Below, in pieces: positions 8,522 through 16,696 of a DNA stretch of 64,000 nt. The DNA is from Clostridiales bacterium. GTDB lineage: Bacteria > Bacillota > Clostridia > Saccharofermentanales > Saccharofermentanaceae. Position numbers and translations under genes: made by a program. The first letter of the stretch is position 1. Each line of letters starts with the position of its first letter. The stretch spans positions 42,907 through 106,906 of the forward strand of contig JAFZHS010000006.1 in the NCBI GenBank assembly GCA_017554745.1, read 5' to 3'. The notes beneath the pieces were generated by a model. That model was not told the DNA's origin, did no database searches, and saw only the letters and a list, made by a program, of their open reading frames with translations.

Positions 8522-9486
8522 GTGAAGATCTTCTCCCTTCCTATGTGCTTTTGAAGGATCGCGCAGACGTATTCCTGCATCTCTTTGTCTGTCTCTGATT
8601 CGTACTGCGCGACGCCGTCCTTAACAGCATAAGGATACCACGCGATCTCCGAATCGGGGTAAGCCTTGCGCATCTTGCCCAGGTAGTCTGCAGATATCCT
8701 GAACGAGCCGACGCTGACATCGGTGAGCCCGGCAAAGTCGATCTTATCCGCAGCTTCTTCGATCAGTTTTTTGTATGCCTCTTTGTAATCAGGAATCTTT
8801 ATTACCGGGTCAAAACAAAGCCTGACTCTCGCGCCGTTCTCAAGAGCCTTAGCCACAGCATTTATGCGCGCGCTGACGGGCGCGGTGTAACGCTCATATT
8901 TATTGACGACTTCTTCGGGCGACAGTGTAAACGCATAGATGACGTTCGATATGTTGTCAGTGATCTCAGGCGCTGCTTTGGTCCTCAGCTCTACGAGGAT
9001 GTCATCGTGCGTGCGCGCCAGTTCTTTCCAGAAATCCGCATGTCCCGTAAGTCCGTTCATCGCGAGAAGATCCGTATCGAATGACGCGCACAGATACATG
9101 GGACGCATCCCGGCCATGTCTTCAATGTCCTGCCTGTAGTCGTCGAGATTAACGAAGACGACCATGAAAGACGACGGGTACATTCCCTTCAGATAGCAGT
9201 ACTCGCAGTCGAAGGGACAGTTCATCATGGAGCTGGCGTAGTAGAAATGCTGATATCCGAACGACTGGCACACGGGCGCTCCTTCGAACACCCTGTTGCC
9301 GTCCCTCACCGCGATTATCAGCGCGTTGTGTTCTTTCTGGAGCTCAGGCTTCTGTTTCTTCCTGTCGAAAACATCCTTGTAGTGCTTTATCCTGACAACA
9401 TTCGCGTCAGGAAACTTATTCATTATCTCCTTTGAGAGAGGGTATCCGGATGCTCTTTCCTCAACGTAGATATGAGTAAATCTCAT
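8512..9486 (-). CDS. splB: Spore photoproduct lyase family radical SAM protein
   Basis: This 324-residue protein carries the SplB-type cluster motif CPFDCEYCYLKG with Cys90, Cys94 and Cys97, the spacing and position known for spore photoproduct lyases. Cys133 in the segment LCASFDTD is a candidate for the hydrogen-donating Cys of the family. SplB reverses the thymine dimer formed in UV-irradiated spores, using SAM and a 4Fe-4S cluster. It overlaps both neighbours (26 bp with the nucleosidase, 10 bp with the SDR). Its presence suggests a spore former or a recent descendant of one. Confidence 0.9.
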   Translation of the reverse strand: MRFTHIYVEERASGYPLSKEIMNKFPDANVVRIKHYKDVFDRKKQKPELQKEHNALIIAVRDGNRVFEGAPVCQSFGYQHFYYASSMMNCPFDCEYCYLKGMYPSSFMVVFVNLDDYRQDIEDMAGMRPMYLCASFDTDLLAMNGLTGHADFWKELARTHDDILVELRTKAAPEITDNISNVIYAFTLSPEEVVNKYERYTAPVSARINAVAKALENGARVRLCFDPVIKIPDYKEAYKKLIEEAADKIDFAGLTDVSVGSFRISADYLGKMRKAYPDSEIAWYPYAVKDGVAQYESETDKEMQEYVCAILQKHIGREKIFTWN

Positions 9487-10198
9487 CGAGCACCTCCCTT
9501 CCGGCCTTCTTGTCCTTAGCGGGGAGCCTTCCTTCGGCGCGCATCTTATCTAACAGGTCAAGAAGTTCTTTTTCTCTTCCCGATACCACGCAGTAATGCT
9601 CGATGTCGTCTAATTCATTCCGCATATAGTAAGTAAGGCGCAGCTCTTCCCTGACGCTGTCAGGAAGGAACCTGTATTCTTTTTCCGGTTCATTTTCGAG
9701 CAGCAGGCGCGCGATCTTCTTTATCTCGGGAAGATGCTCCCTCATCACTTCGGCCACTTCGCCCGCAGACATAAAATCCTTGCCGCTGTCAGACACGACC
9801 TTGTAGAAAGCGATGTCGGAAGGCGCTAAGACCTTCAGGACCTTCTCGCATATCAGCGCGGCCTCCATGTCGACGAGCATGCCGTCTTCTACCTCATTGA
9901 CTATTCCGGGCGATGTGGAAAGAGGCATCTCTTCTATTCCGGACTCGAAAAGAATATCCGGATAATACCTTCTTCCTGTCTCCATCGATGTGATCTCGTT
10001 GATGAGGTAGCCCTTGCCCTTTTCGCGGCCGGCGCAGATGCCGACATTCAGCACCTTGTCAGAAGGCTTCAGATCAAGTGAATCCAGTACGTCATTTGCC
10101 CTCAGGCCGACACCCGTGAAGACCACTTCACCGGGCAGACCGTTAAGGACAGAAGCTTCACATTTAAGTGCCACCAAAATGTACAGCAACGGATTCAC
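9461..10198 (-). CDS. MTA/SAH-nucleosidase-like phosphorylase superfamily protein
   Basis: This 245-residue protein resembles the purine nucleoside phosphorylase/MtnN superfamily. It has an early glycine-rich VVFTGVGL segment, a central VNVGICAG, a DMEAA motif (DMEAALICEKVL) as in MtnN active sites, and a late KVVSDSGKD segment. I infer a nucleosidase that could remove 5'-deoxyadenosine-type by-products. The start is a GTG at 10198 close behind AGAGAGG. It leads an operon with splB and an SDR, which would fit disposal of radical SAM by-products. The exact substrate is unproven. Confidence 0.7.
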   Translation of the reverse strand: MNPLLYILVALKCEASVLNGLPGEVVFTGVGLRANDVLDSLDLKPSDKVLNVGICAGREKGKGYLINEITSMETGRRYYPDILFESGIEEMPLSTSPGIVNEVEDGMLVDMEAALICEKVLKVLAPSDIAFYKVVSDSGKDFMSAGEVAEVMREHLPEIKKIARLLLENEPEKEYRFLPDSVREELRLTYYMRNELDDIEHYCVVSGREKELLDLLDKMRAEGRLPAKDKKAGREVLDEIYSYLR

Positions 10199-10209
10199 CT
10201 TCCTCTCTT

Positions 10210-10238
10210 TTGATAATTATATTATAAAGTGTTAATAT
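10210..10238 (+). promoter_or_regulatory. trpS promoter
   Basis: TTGATA (10210-10215) and TAATAT (10233-10238) have a 17-bp spacer, about 30 bp before the trpS ATG. There is no room for a T-box leader here. Confidence 0.6.
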
Positions 10239-10268
10239 TAGTCGTCTTTAAGACAACGGAGGTTAGTT

Positions 10269-11258
10269 ATGGACAGATTACTTACGGGCCTTCAGCCCAG
10301 CGGATCTCTTACCATCGGCAATTACGCAGGCGGTATCTCACAGATCGTAAACTATCAGAAGGACTATGAGACATTCCTCTTCGTCCCTGACATGCATGCC
10401 ATCACGGTTCCCCAGGAACCTGATGCTCTCCACAGGAACATCATCAACGCCATCGCTATGTACATCGCATGCGGTGTCGATCCGAACCTCGAGAACATGC
10501 ACATCTACATTCAGTCAGAGAATCTCTATCACGCAAATCTGTCCTGGATCTTCGAATGCCACACACCTCACGGCGACCTCACGAGAATGCACCAGTTCAA
10601 GGCCAAGTCCGCTCTTCACGAGACTTTCACTGAAGGCCTTGTAACTTACCCTGACCTTATGGCTGCAGACATCCTGCTCTACGATCCCAAGTACGTTCCT
10701 ACAGGCATCGACCAGAAGCAGCACGTCGAGCTCGCCAGAAACCTCGCGATCAGATTCAACAACCGTTATGGCGAACTCTTCAAGATCCCTGAGCCTTTGA
10801 TCCCTACGATCGGCGCAAAGATCCGCGACCTTCAGACACCTACGCAGAAGATGAGCAAGTCCACCGATAACCCGAAGGCATCGGTCTTCCTCTCAGATCC
10901 CGAGAAGACTATCAGAAAGAAGATCATGAGCGCAGTCACAGACTCTGACGGCATCATCAAGTTTGACGAAGATGAGAAGCCCGGCGTATCCAACCTCCTC
11001 ACGATCTACAGTGTCTTCACAGGTTCTTCCATCGAAGACGCAGTTGCAAAGTTCGAAGGCGGCGGTTACGGCGACCTCAAGAAGGCAGTTGCTGACGCAG
11101 TCGTTGAGAAGCTCGTTCCCTTCCAGGACAAGTACAACGAAGTCCTCTCTAGCGGCATCATCAATGATATCCTTGATGCTGGCCGCGACTACACCAACGA
11201 GATCGCGCGCGAGAAGTACGAACTCGTCAGAAAGGCTGTCGGATTCGGCCGCGTATAA
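10269..11258 (+). CDS. trpS: Tryptophanyl-tRNA synthetase
   Basis: This 329-residue class I synthetase charges tRNA-Trp. It has the TrpRS opening TGLQPSGSLTIGNYAG, with TIGN as the HIGH-like motif, and KMSKS around residue 194. Length and motif order match the bacterial TrpRS family. A GGAGG ribosome site precedes the ATG. It stands alone with its own promoter and terminator and is divergent from the nucleosidase/splB operon. Confidence 0.97.
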   Translation: MDRLLTGLQPSGSLTIGNYAGGISQIVNYQKDYETFLFVPDMHAITVPQEPDALHRNIINAIAMYIACGVDPNLENMHIYIQSENLYHANLSWIFECHTPHGDLTRMHQFKAKSALHETFTEGLVTYPDLMAADILLYDPKYVPTGIDQKQHVELARNLAIRFNNRYGELFKIPEPLIPTIGAKIRDLQTPTQKMSKSTDNPKASVFLSDPEKTIRKKIMSAVTDSDGIIKFDEDEKPGVSNLLTIYSVFTGSSIEDAVAKFEGGGYGDLKKAVADAVVEKLVPFQDKYNEVLSSGIINDILDAGRDYTNEIAREKYELVRKAVGFGRV

Positions 11259-11281
11259 GTTTTATATTTCGCGAAAATTCA

Positions 11282-11314
11282 AACGCCGGAGCTAATATGC
11301 TTCGGCGTTTTTTC
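11282..11314 (+). terminator. trpS terminator
   Basis: Arms AACGCCG and CGGCGTT enclose a loop of about 14 nt and are followed by TTTTTT, 20 bp after the trpS stop. Confidence 0.85.
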
Positions 11315-11336
11315 ATGGATTATTTTTTCTATTTTT

Positions 11337-11879
11337 TCAGATAAGCCCCTCAACAAAAGCCCTGACTTCCTTCATGTCTTCAGTCGGCTCGAATCTCTTT
11401 ACGACATTGCCGTTCCTGTCGACGACGAACTTCGTGAAGTTCCACTTGATGTCGGGCTTAGACGCAAAATCCTTATCTGCCTTCTCGCACATCTTTCTCA
11501 TGAGGAGCGCCATGGGTCCCTTGCCGAATCCCTCGAAGCCCTTCTGGGATTTAAGATATGTATATAAAGGAAGCTCGTTCTCGCCGTTAACGTCAGACTT
11601 TTTCATCTGCGGGAACTGCGTCTTGTACTTAAGCTGGCAGAACTGCGTTATCTCTTCATCGGTTCCGGGAGCCTGGTCCTTGAACTGGTTGCAAGGGATA
11701 TCTATGACCTCCAGGCCTTTGTCGTGAAGGTCTTCGTACATCTGCTCGATCGGCTTGTAGTGAGGTGTGAAGCCGCAGCCCGTAGCGGTGTTCACGATGA
11801 GGATGACCTTGCCCTCGTAATCCTTGAGGGAGATCTCTTCTCCTTTTTGCGTGGGAACTGAATAATCGTATATGGACAT
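11337..11879 (-). CDS. Glutathione peroxidase-family thiol peroxidase
   Basis: The protein from the chosen ATG is 180 residues. The peroxidatic residue is Cys35 in NTATGCGFT, a Cys form and not selenocysteine. The downstream FVDRNGNVVKRFEP block is typical of the family. Such bacterial enzymes usually reduce hydroperoxides with thioredoxin. The ATG at 11879 is preferred over an upstream in-frame ATG because AAGGAG lies just before it. It likely protects this anaerobe from peroxide, with the thioredoxin reductase at 21951-22862 as a possible electron source. Confidence 0.93.
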   Translation of the reverse strand: MSIYDYSVPTQKGEEISLKDYEGKVILIVNTATGCGFTPHYKPIEQMYEDLHDKGLEVIDIPCNQFKDQAPGTDEEITQFCQLKYKTQFPQMKKSDVNGENELPLYTYLKSQKGFEGFGKGPMALLMRKMCEKADKDFASKPDIKWNFTKFVVDRNGNVVKRFEPTEDMKEVRAFVEGLI

Positions 11880-11959
11880 GCGGCGTTCTCCTTTCAATGT
11901 ATTAATAAGATTATATTGTGTTAAATAATAATTGTCTTTAGAGAACACCGAATCTGCGC

Positions 11960-11984
11960 GAAAAAAGGCACCCGTCCGGGTGCC
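11960..11984 (-). terminator. Terminator of the lipoprotein / small membrane protein unit
   Basis: On the minus strand GGCACCCGGACGGGTGCC is followed by TTTTTT, just after the stop codon of the 51-residue protein. Confidence 0.85.
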
Positions 11985-11996
11985 TCGATTTACGAC

Positions 11997-12152
11997 TCAA
12001 TTGGCTAAATGCTGCATCTCATGAACGACGCATGCGAATAATGCGAATCCCAGAAGCATCAGAAAGCAACAGAATCCTCCGAGGAACCACATCTTGTGCT
12101 TGAAAGCGAATATTGTAATGGCAATCAAACCGCCGTAAATTACAAAGACCAT
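11997..12152 (-). CDS. Small (51-residue) hydrophobic membrane protein
   Basis: This short reading frame begins with ATG at 12152 and ends in TGA. An ideal AAGGAG five bases upstream overlaps the TAA of the preceding lipoprotein gene, so the two are translationally coupled. The protein has two hydrophobic stretches (about residues 2-16 and 21-44) joined by a basic turn (FKHK) and ends in a polar tail (HEMQHLAN). A terminator follows directly. No family is recognised. It could be an accessory subunit of the lipoprotein encoded upstream. Confidence 0.7.
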   Translation of the reverse strand: MVFVIYGGLIAITIFAFKHKMWFLGGFCCFLMLLGFALFACVVHEMQHLAN

Positions 12153-12161
12153 ATGTGCTCC

Positions 12162-12962
12162 TTACCTGATCTCATATCCGTCTGTCGCATTGCCCGTAAG
12201 CGTCAGCGTGTCTTCGTCGCCCAGACGGACCGTGCCTGTGTAAACCTCAGACAGATCAAACTGTCTGTCATCCATTGTCGTAACTGTGAAGCGGATCTCA
12301 ACGTCAAAAGGCTCGCTGTAATCGTACTTATCATGCAGATGGATCTCAAGGATAGAAAGATCGTATGTGTCGTCCTTCATCTCTGACCAGTCGGCATTGC
12401 GGACACCGGCAGAGCCGCCATCATCGCCGTTTACCGTGAAGTACATTGAAAGCTCCATTACATCTTCCGCTTCGAAATTTACGTTGATCCTGAACTCCTT
12501 CATCTCGGAATAACTGCCGGAATTGCCCCACTCCTCATATTCCAGGGAATCTATGTATTCGGGTGTGAAGATATCTTCGTCATATGTATCAAAGGCGCGC
12601 CAGAACTGCGGCTGTTCCATAACGCCCTTTGTGTTGATCATGACGATATAGTCATCGTACGGATCTTCGCTGAGTGAATAGATCCTCGTGTTCCTGTCGT
12701 CATCCACGTAGCCCAGGCATTCCCTGACATAATCGTCTTTGAGCCTTCCTTTGAGCGTTCCGTAAGGCGCATATGTACGTCCGCCAACGTCAATGAGCAT
12801 CATGTCGATACTGTCAGCATCATACATTTCGAATGACTGCGCGTTGTCCGGAAGTCCCGGGATCCCCGCATATGCATTAAACAGCGAACAGCCCGAGAAT
12901 GACAGCGCGAAAACCATCGCGCCTGCAGCAGCTAATACCTTGATCTTCTTAATAGGTTTCAT
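12162..12962 (-). CDS. Lipoprotein of unknown function (NTF-like/beta-rich)
   Basis: This 266-residue protein has a basic start, hydrophobic segment and lipobox SFSGC (Cys about 25), so it is predicted to be lipid-anchored outside the membrane. The rest is acidic and beta-rich, with no motif I can place. GGGGAGG before the ATG is a strong ribosome site. It is followed by the coupled 51-residue membrane protein and a terminator, forming a two-gene unit. Confidence 0.8.
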   Translation of the reverse strand: MKPIKKIKVLAAAGAMVFALSFSGCSLFNAYAGIPGLPDNAQSFEMYDADSIDMMLIDVGGRTYAPYGTLKGRLKDDYVRECLGYVDDDRNTRIYSLSEDPYDDYIVMINTKGVMEQPQFWRAFDTYDEDIFTPEYIDSLEYEEWGNSGSYSEMKEFRINVNFEAEDVMELSMYFTVNGDDGGSAGVRNADWSEMKDDTYDLSILEIHLHDKYDYSEPFDVEIRFTVTTMDDRQFDLSEVYTGTVRLGDEDTLTLTGNATDGYEIR

Positions 12963-13084
12963 GTTTATCTACCTCCCCATGTGAGGCTATCTTATCACGC
13001 CCGACTTTGTAATGCAATAAATTTTTATTGTATTTCGATATATTTTTATCTTTCATCAGGAATTGCCGCATTTTCGGGGCAAAG

Positions 13085-13111
13085 AAAAAGGGCACCTTTA
13101 AGGATGCCCTT
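13085..13111 (-). terminator. Terminator after the 198-residue membrane protein
   Basis: On the minus strand AAGGGCATCC and GGTGCCCTT pair and are followed by a T-rich run, 20 bp after the stop codon at 13132. Confidence 0.75.
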
Positions 13112-13131
13112 GATGTCTCAAAACACTAGTA

Positions 13132-13725
13132 TCAGTTCTCGTTCGGATATACCAGACGCCTGTCGGTATCAAACCACTCCGCAATCGTCCTGAACATCTT
13201 AACGATGAACTTGCCCTTCTCGGTGATCGAATATGTGCCGTCAGGATTCTCCTCGATGGTGCCCGTGACGAGCTGCTCATTGAAGCGCTTTTCGAACGCG
13301 CCGTACTCTTCAACGTACTTCTCGGTAAAGACTTCGCCGACGGACTCCTGCGTGAAGGTCTGGTCGGAATTTTCTTCCATGTAGCTGAGCATGAATACAG
13401 ATACGGAACGCTCGACCGTGACGGGAATGAGCGTAAAGAGCACCGTGTTAACGCAGCAGAAGATACAGAACATCATGATGATGTCCCTGACCGTTACGAA
13501 CTTCCAGAACTTGCGCACGATCCCCATGACAACGGCTGCGATAATGCCCGTGATGATTATGAACACGATGCCCCTGTACATAAGGACTTCCATGCCCTTG
13601 AGGAGCCCGGTGTGGAACAATCCGACGAACATCGCGGAGCACACGATATAGATGAGCGCATAGATGCCTACGAGCCCTGCTATCTTCTTGAAGCTGCCTT
13701 TGCCGCTCTTCTCAGTCTTGGTCAT
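13132..13725 (-). CDS. Membrane protein with wing-like C-terminal domain
   Basis: This protein of about 197 residues has three hydrophobic helices (about residues 17-38, 48-70 and 81-105), then a soluble charged part. A segment near the C-terminus (NPDGTYSITEKGKFIVKMF) resembles the wing and helix of small regulatory or effector domains, but that is only a visual likeness. ATG at 13725 is chosen because GGAGG lies eight bases upstream. It overlaps the zinc-ribbon gene before it by 14 bp, so they are coupled. Family unknown. Confidence 0.7.
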   Translation of the reverse strand: MTKTEKSGKGSFKKIAGLVGIYALIYIVCSAMFVGLFHTGLLKGMEVLMYRGIVFIIITGIIAAVVMGIVRKFWKFVTVRDIIMMFCIFCCVNTVLFTLIPVTVERSVSVFMLSYMEENSDQTFTQESVGEVFTEKYVEEYGAFEKRFNEQLVTGTIEENPDGTYSITEKGKFIVKMFRTIAEWFDTDRRLVYPNEN

Positions 13726-14116
13726 TTGCAACGCCTCCGGTCTTGCGCTTGATGTCTTCTTCAGCCAGCGCCCTTACCTTCTCGATAGGGTCAGCGATAT
13801 ATGCGATGCCTCCGCTGCTTACCTGAATCGCGGTTCCGCAGTACTCACAAAAACCGGTTGAATTTCTGCGGATGCGGTTGCCTGTAGCGCCGCAGTTAGG
13901 GCACTCGACAGCCACACTGTCGCGGGCGATCTGATCTTCCAACAGCGTTCTTCTGTAAATTGAATTCTCTTTTGTGGTTCTTTCTCTTGATGCTTCAGCT
14001 TCAAGTCTCGCACTCTCGGCTCTTGCCCTCGACTGCTCGATCTCCTGCTGTCTCAAGATGTGGTCGCTTACTCTGAGACCTATCCTGATGAGATTACCAA
14101 GTCCTATCCCAAACAT
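13712..14116 (-). CDS. Zinc-ribbon protein with coiled-coil
   Basis: This 134-residue protein begins with a glycine-rich hydrophobic stretch, then a helical, probably coiled-coil region (about residues 20-65). A zinc ribbon follows with two Cys pairs (CPNC and CEYC, about residues 72-95). The C-terminal helix is charged. AAGGAGGGG before the ATG is a strong ribosome site. It is coupled to the membrane protein that follows, so the two may act together. No named family is recognised. Confidence 0.75.
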   Translation of the reverse strand: MFGIGLGNLIRIGLRVSDHILRQQEIEQSRARAESARLEAEASRERTTKENSIYRRTLLEDQIARDSVAVECPNCGATGNRIRRNSTGFCEYCGTAIQVSSGGIAYIADPIEKVRALAEEDIKRKTGGVANDQD

Positions 14117-14153
14117 TAGTATCCCCTCCTTTACCCGTAACTTATTCCAACGA

Positions 14154-14774
14154 TTATTTTACCATGTTAAAGAGTTCGCGCGCCAGTCTCGGAACGGGCA
14201 ATCCGACCACGTTAGAGTAGTCTCCGTTTATGCATTTGACCAATAACGCACCCTTGTCCTGGATGCCGTATCCGCCTGCCTTATCGTAGGGTGAACCGCC
14301 GTCGCAGTATGCGGATATCAGCTCCCGTTGGTAATCGTCGAGAGGGTTGAATTCAACGTATGTTTCTTCAGTAAATCTCTTCATTTCATTCCCGGAGAAG
14401 ATCGCAACTCCCGTCGCGACGACATGCGTTTTGCCTGACAGCAATGACAGCATATCTACAGCTTCTTCGCGGTCTGCGGGCTTCCCGAAAATGATGTTAT
14501 CCAGTACGACCGAAGTATCGGCGCCGATGACGATGGTATTCTCTTTTTCGTATTCTGACAAAGTATCGAAAACAGCCTTTGCCTTTAGCTCGGCAAGTCC
14601 CTCGCTCACTCTTAACGCGGGCACACCTTCTTCTTCCATCCTGATCTCGGCAGAGCGCTCATCAACATCGACCGTTATGACTTCAAAATTATCAGTGACC
14701 AAAGACAGCAATTCGCGCCTCCTGGGAGACGCGCTTGCAAGAATAATTCTTTTATTTAACTTACCGAATACCAC
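14154..14774 (-). CDS. maf: Maf-family nucleotide pyrophosphatase
   Basis: This 206-residue protein has the Maf signature ILASASPRRREL at its start, then GADTSVVLD and DKAGGYGIQDKGALLV further on. Maf proteins hydrolyse non-canonical or modified nucleoside triphosphates (dTTP/UTP class) and also affect septum formation. The start is a GTG directly joined to the TAA of the epimerase gene (TAAGTG), so translation is probably coupled. Length and motifs match the family. Confidence 0.93.
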   Translation of the reverse strand: MVFGKLNKRIILASASPRRRELLSLVTDNFEVITVDVDERSAEIRMEEEGVPALRVSEGLAELKAKAVFDTLSEYEKENTIVIGADTSVVLDNIIFGKPADREEAVDMLSLLSGKTHVVATGVAIFSGNEMKRFTEETYVEFNPLDDYQRELISAYCDGGSPYDKAGGYGIQDKGALLVKCINGDYSNVVGLPVPRLARELFNMVK

Positions 14775-16202
14775 TTATGACTCGCTGTTCTCCGGAGCTG
14801 CAGGCGGATTGGACGGTGCTGCCGGCTTGGGAGGCATCTGAGGGATTATCGACTTAACAGGCTCAGCTGCCTTGGGAGCTTCCGGCTTGGGAGCTTCTGC
14901 AGGATTTGCTGAAGGGATGATCGACTTAACGGGAGCTGCAGCAGGTGCGCCTGCCTTCTCGGCTTCAGCCTTCTCCTTCTCAGCCCTTGCTTTCGCTGCA
15001 GCCTGAGCTGCGAAAGATGCAGGTCTCGAGTTGGCAGGTCTTGTCTGGGCAGGTGCAGCCGGTGCGGGTGTAGCGGGTGCTGCCGGAGCAGTGGCAGATA
15101 CAGGCTTGGACGTAACGACGCTCTTTCTCTTAAGTCTGGCTTCCATTGCATCAGCAGCAGATGTGCTCTTTTGAGTATTCTGCGGGATGGTAGCAGAAGC
15201 AGCCTGCGTGCCGCCGGTCTGTGCGCCGGAGATAGTATCGCTCAAAGAATCCTTGAAGCTGATGACATTCTCGGGAAGGATGCCCTTGCTGTTGTCTTCA
15301 AAGCGCGCATCGGGATTCTCTCTGAAGAGAGTATATGCCTCACGCGGATTCTCCTTGTGCGTGATCTTGTAGTAGAAGTTGACGAGCTTAACGAGCGACT
15401 TGCTCATGACGAGCTTGGATGCTGTCTTTACAGGAGCATCGATACCCTTGATGTCGTTAACGTCCTGGAAGAACTCACCGCTGGTCTTGTACTCACCGCT
15501 GATGATGTAGCCCGCGCCGGGTTCGCCCTTGTCTGCCAAAGTGAGCATCGCGTTCGCAACGTCTCTTACGTCTACGAATGCGCGGCCGCCTTCCTTAGGA
15601 GGAGTCGTGCCGTTATTGATGAAACTGTTTAATACCTTGTTGATCTCATAGTCCTGTGAATATCCGGGGCCGATTATGAACGTAGGCAGTACCATAACTG
15701 CGTTGAACTTATTAAGAGCAACTTTCTCCATCACATAAGCTGCGGCCTCTGCCTTGGACTTCGCATACTCGCCTTCGACCTTGTTGCGGTCGAAGTGGAT
15801 CGTTAAGTTGTCGCCTGTTACCTCAGGATTGAGAGCATATGCTGAGCTTAAGTAAACGAGCTTGCCGACCTTGCGCTTAAGGCACATATCGACTATGTTC
15901 TCGGCACCGATAACGTTAACTCTTCTCATCGTGAGATTCGTAGCATCGGTAAGCGATACATACTCATCTGTATGGAAAAGAACACACGATCTCGGATCCT
16001 CGAGCTCGAAAAATTCTTTCATGGAATCTTTATCCGTGGAAATACCATAGCAGATCTCAATATTAGGATTGTTCCTGTAGATCCTGGTATCGGAAAGTTC
16101 GCTCATGAGAATCCTTACCTTCTCGCCGCGCTCCAAGAGCATACTGATAACGAACTTGCCTAATGCGCCTTCACCGCCTGAGACTAAATACTTAACCGAC
16201 AT
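14775..16202 (-). CDS. NAD-dependent epimerase/dehydratase-like protein with Pro/Ala tail
   Basis: This protein of about 475 residues has an N-terminal Rossmann domain (VSGGEGALGKFV, a GGxGxxG pattern) and a YAKSK motif like the YxxxK of extended SDR enzymes. That domain covers about residues 1-310. The remaining third is low-complexity Ala/Pro/Lys with the motif VKSIIP twice, probably disordered and perhaps used for protein contacts or cell-wall spanning. ATG at 16202 is chosen because GAGGAGAG precedes it. Substrate unknown. Confidence 0.8.
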   Translation of the reverse strand: MSVKYLVSGGEGALGKFVISMLLERGEKVRILMSELSDTRIYRNNPNIEICYGISTDKDSMKEFFELEDPRSCVLFHTDEYVSLTDATNLTMRRVNVIGAENIVDMCLKRKVGKLVYLSSAYALNPEVTGDNLTIHFDRNKVEGEYAKSKAEAAAYVMEKVALNKFNAVMVLPTFIIGPGYSQDYEINKVLNSFINNGTTPPKEGGRAFVDVRDVANAMLTLADKGEPGAGYIISGEYKTSGEFFQDVNDIKGIDAPVKTASKLVMSKSLVKLVNFYYKITHKENPREAYTLFRENPDARFEDNSKGILPENVISFKDSLSDTISGAQTGGTQAASATIPQNTQKSTSAADAMEARLKRKSVVTSKPVSATAPAAPATPAPAAPAQTRPANSRPASFAAQAAAKARAEKEKAEAEKAGAPAAAPVKSIIPSANPAEAPKPEAPKAAEPVKSIIPQMPPKPAAPSNPPAAPENSES

Positions 16203-16314
16203 ACACTCTCTCCTCACAATACGTATGCTGTTAATTGCCCGAATACCGCATTAATTGATGCTATCATTTTACACTCTCAAGCGAAACTGTGCAAAAACTA
16301 AATGAAAATAATTG

Positions 16315-16343
16315 TTGACAATTATGTTTCATGAGTATATTCT
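16315..16343 (+). promoter_or_regulatory. Promoter of the T-box leader
   Basis: TTGACA (16315-16320), a 17-bp spacer and TATTCT (16338-16343) place the transcription start about 40-50 bp before the structured leader. Confidence 0.7.
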
Positions 16344-16389
16344 GATGTAACATTTCGCGGATTCGCGGGATGTATACAATTGAATAACT

Positions 16390-16663
16390 CTAAAGGCTGT
16401 GACGAAGAAGGCCGCAGAGAGTCGATCAATACAGAGAAGTGCTGTTACGCTGAGAGGCACGTGACGATATTTGCAAAAGCTATCCCTTCCGAGCCGGCAT
16501 TCCGAAAAGGAGCGATCCCTAGTAGACAGTGCCCGTGATGCTGCGTTAATGCAAAGGAGTTGTTAGACTTCGTAAGTGGCAACCTTAACCGGTTTGCAAA
16601 TTGAGTGGTACCGCGGATTTTATTCGTCTCAATGTCCAAGTAGGATGTTGGGGCATTTTTTTT
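16390..16663 (+). ncRNA. T-box leader (tRNA-sensing riboswitch)
   Basis: All main T-box parts are visible. Stem I has a kink-turn-like base (GUGACGA opposite CCGAGCC), the conserved AGAGAG of the specifier loop (16417-16422) and a distal hairpin. The T-box itself is GAGTGGTACCGCGG (16603-16616). The antiterminator helix is UUGAG (16601-16605) with CUCAA (16628-16632). The competing terminator is CTCAATGTCC / GGATGTTGGG followed by eight T (16656-16663). The bulge UGGU pairs with a tRNA ending ACCA, so the discriminator base is A. By register from the GAAGG/CCUUC helix the specifier is most likely GCU (Ala, 16479-16481). AUC (Ile, 16482-16484) is a weaker alternative. Confidence 0.9.
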
Positions 16664-16696
16664 GCCTCAAGAATTTGACAGAAAAGGAGAAAGCTT

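Noticed and set aside
11337..11879. Selenocysteine glutathione peroxidase
   Set aside because: The active-site codon is a normal Cys codon and no SECIS-like element is required.
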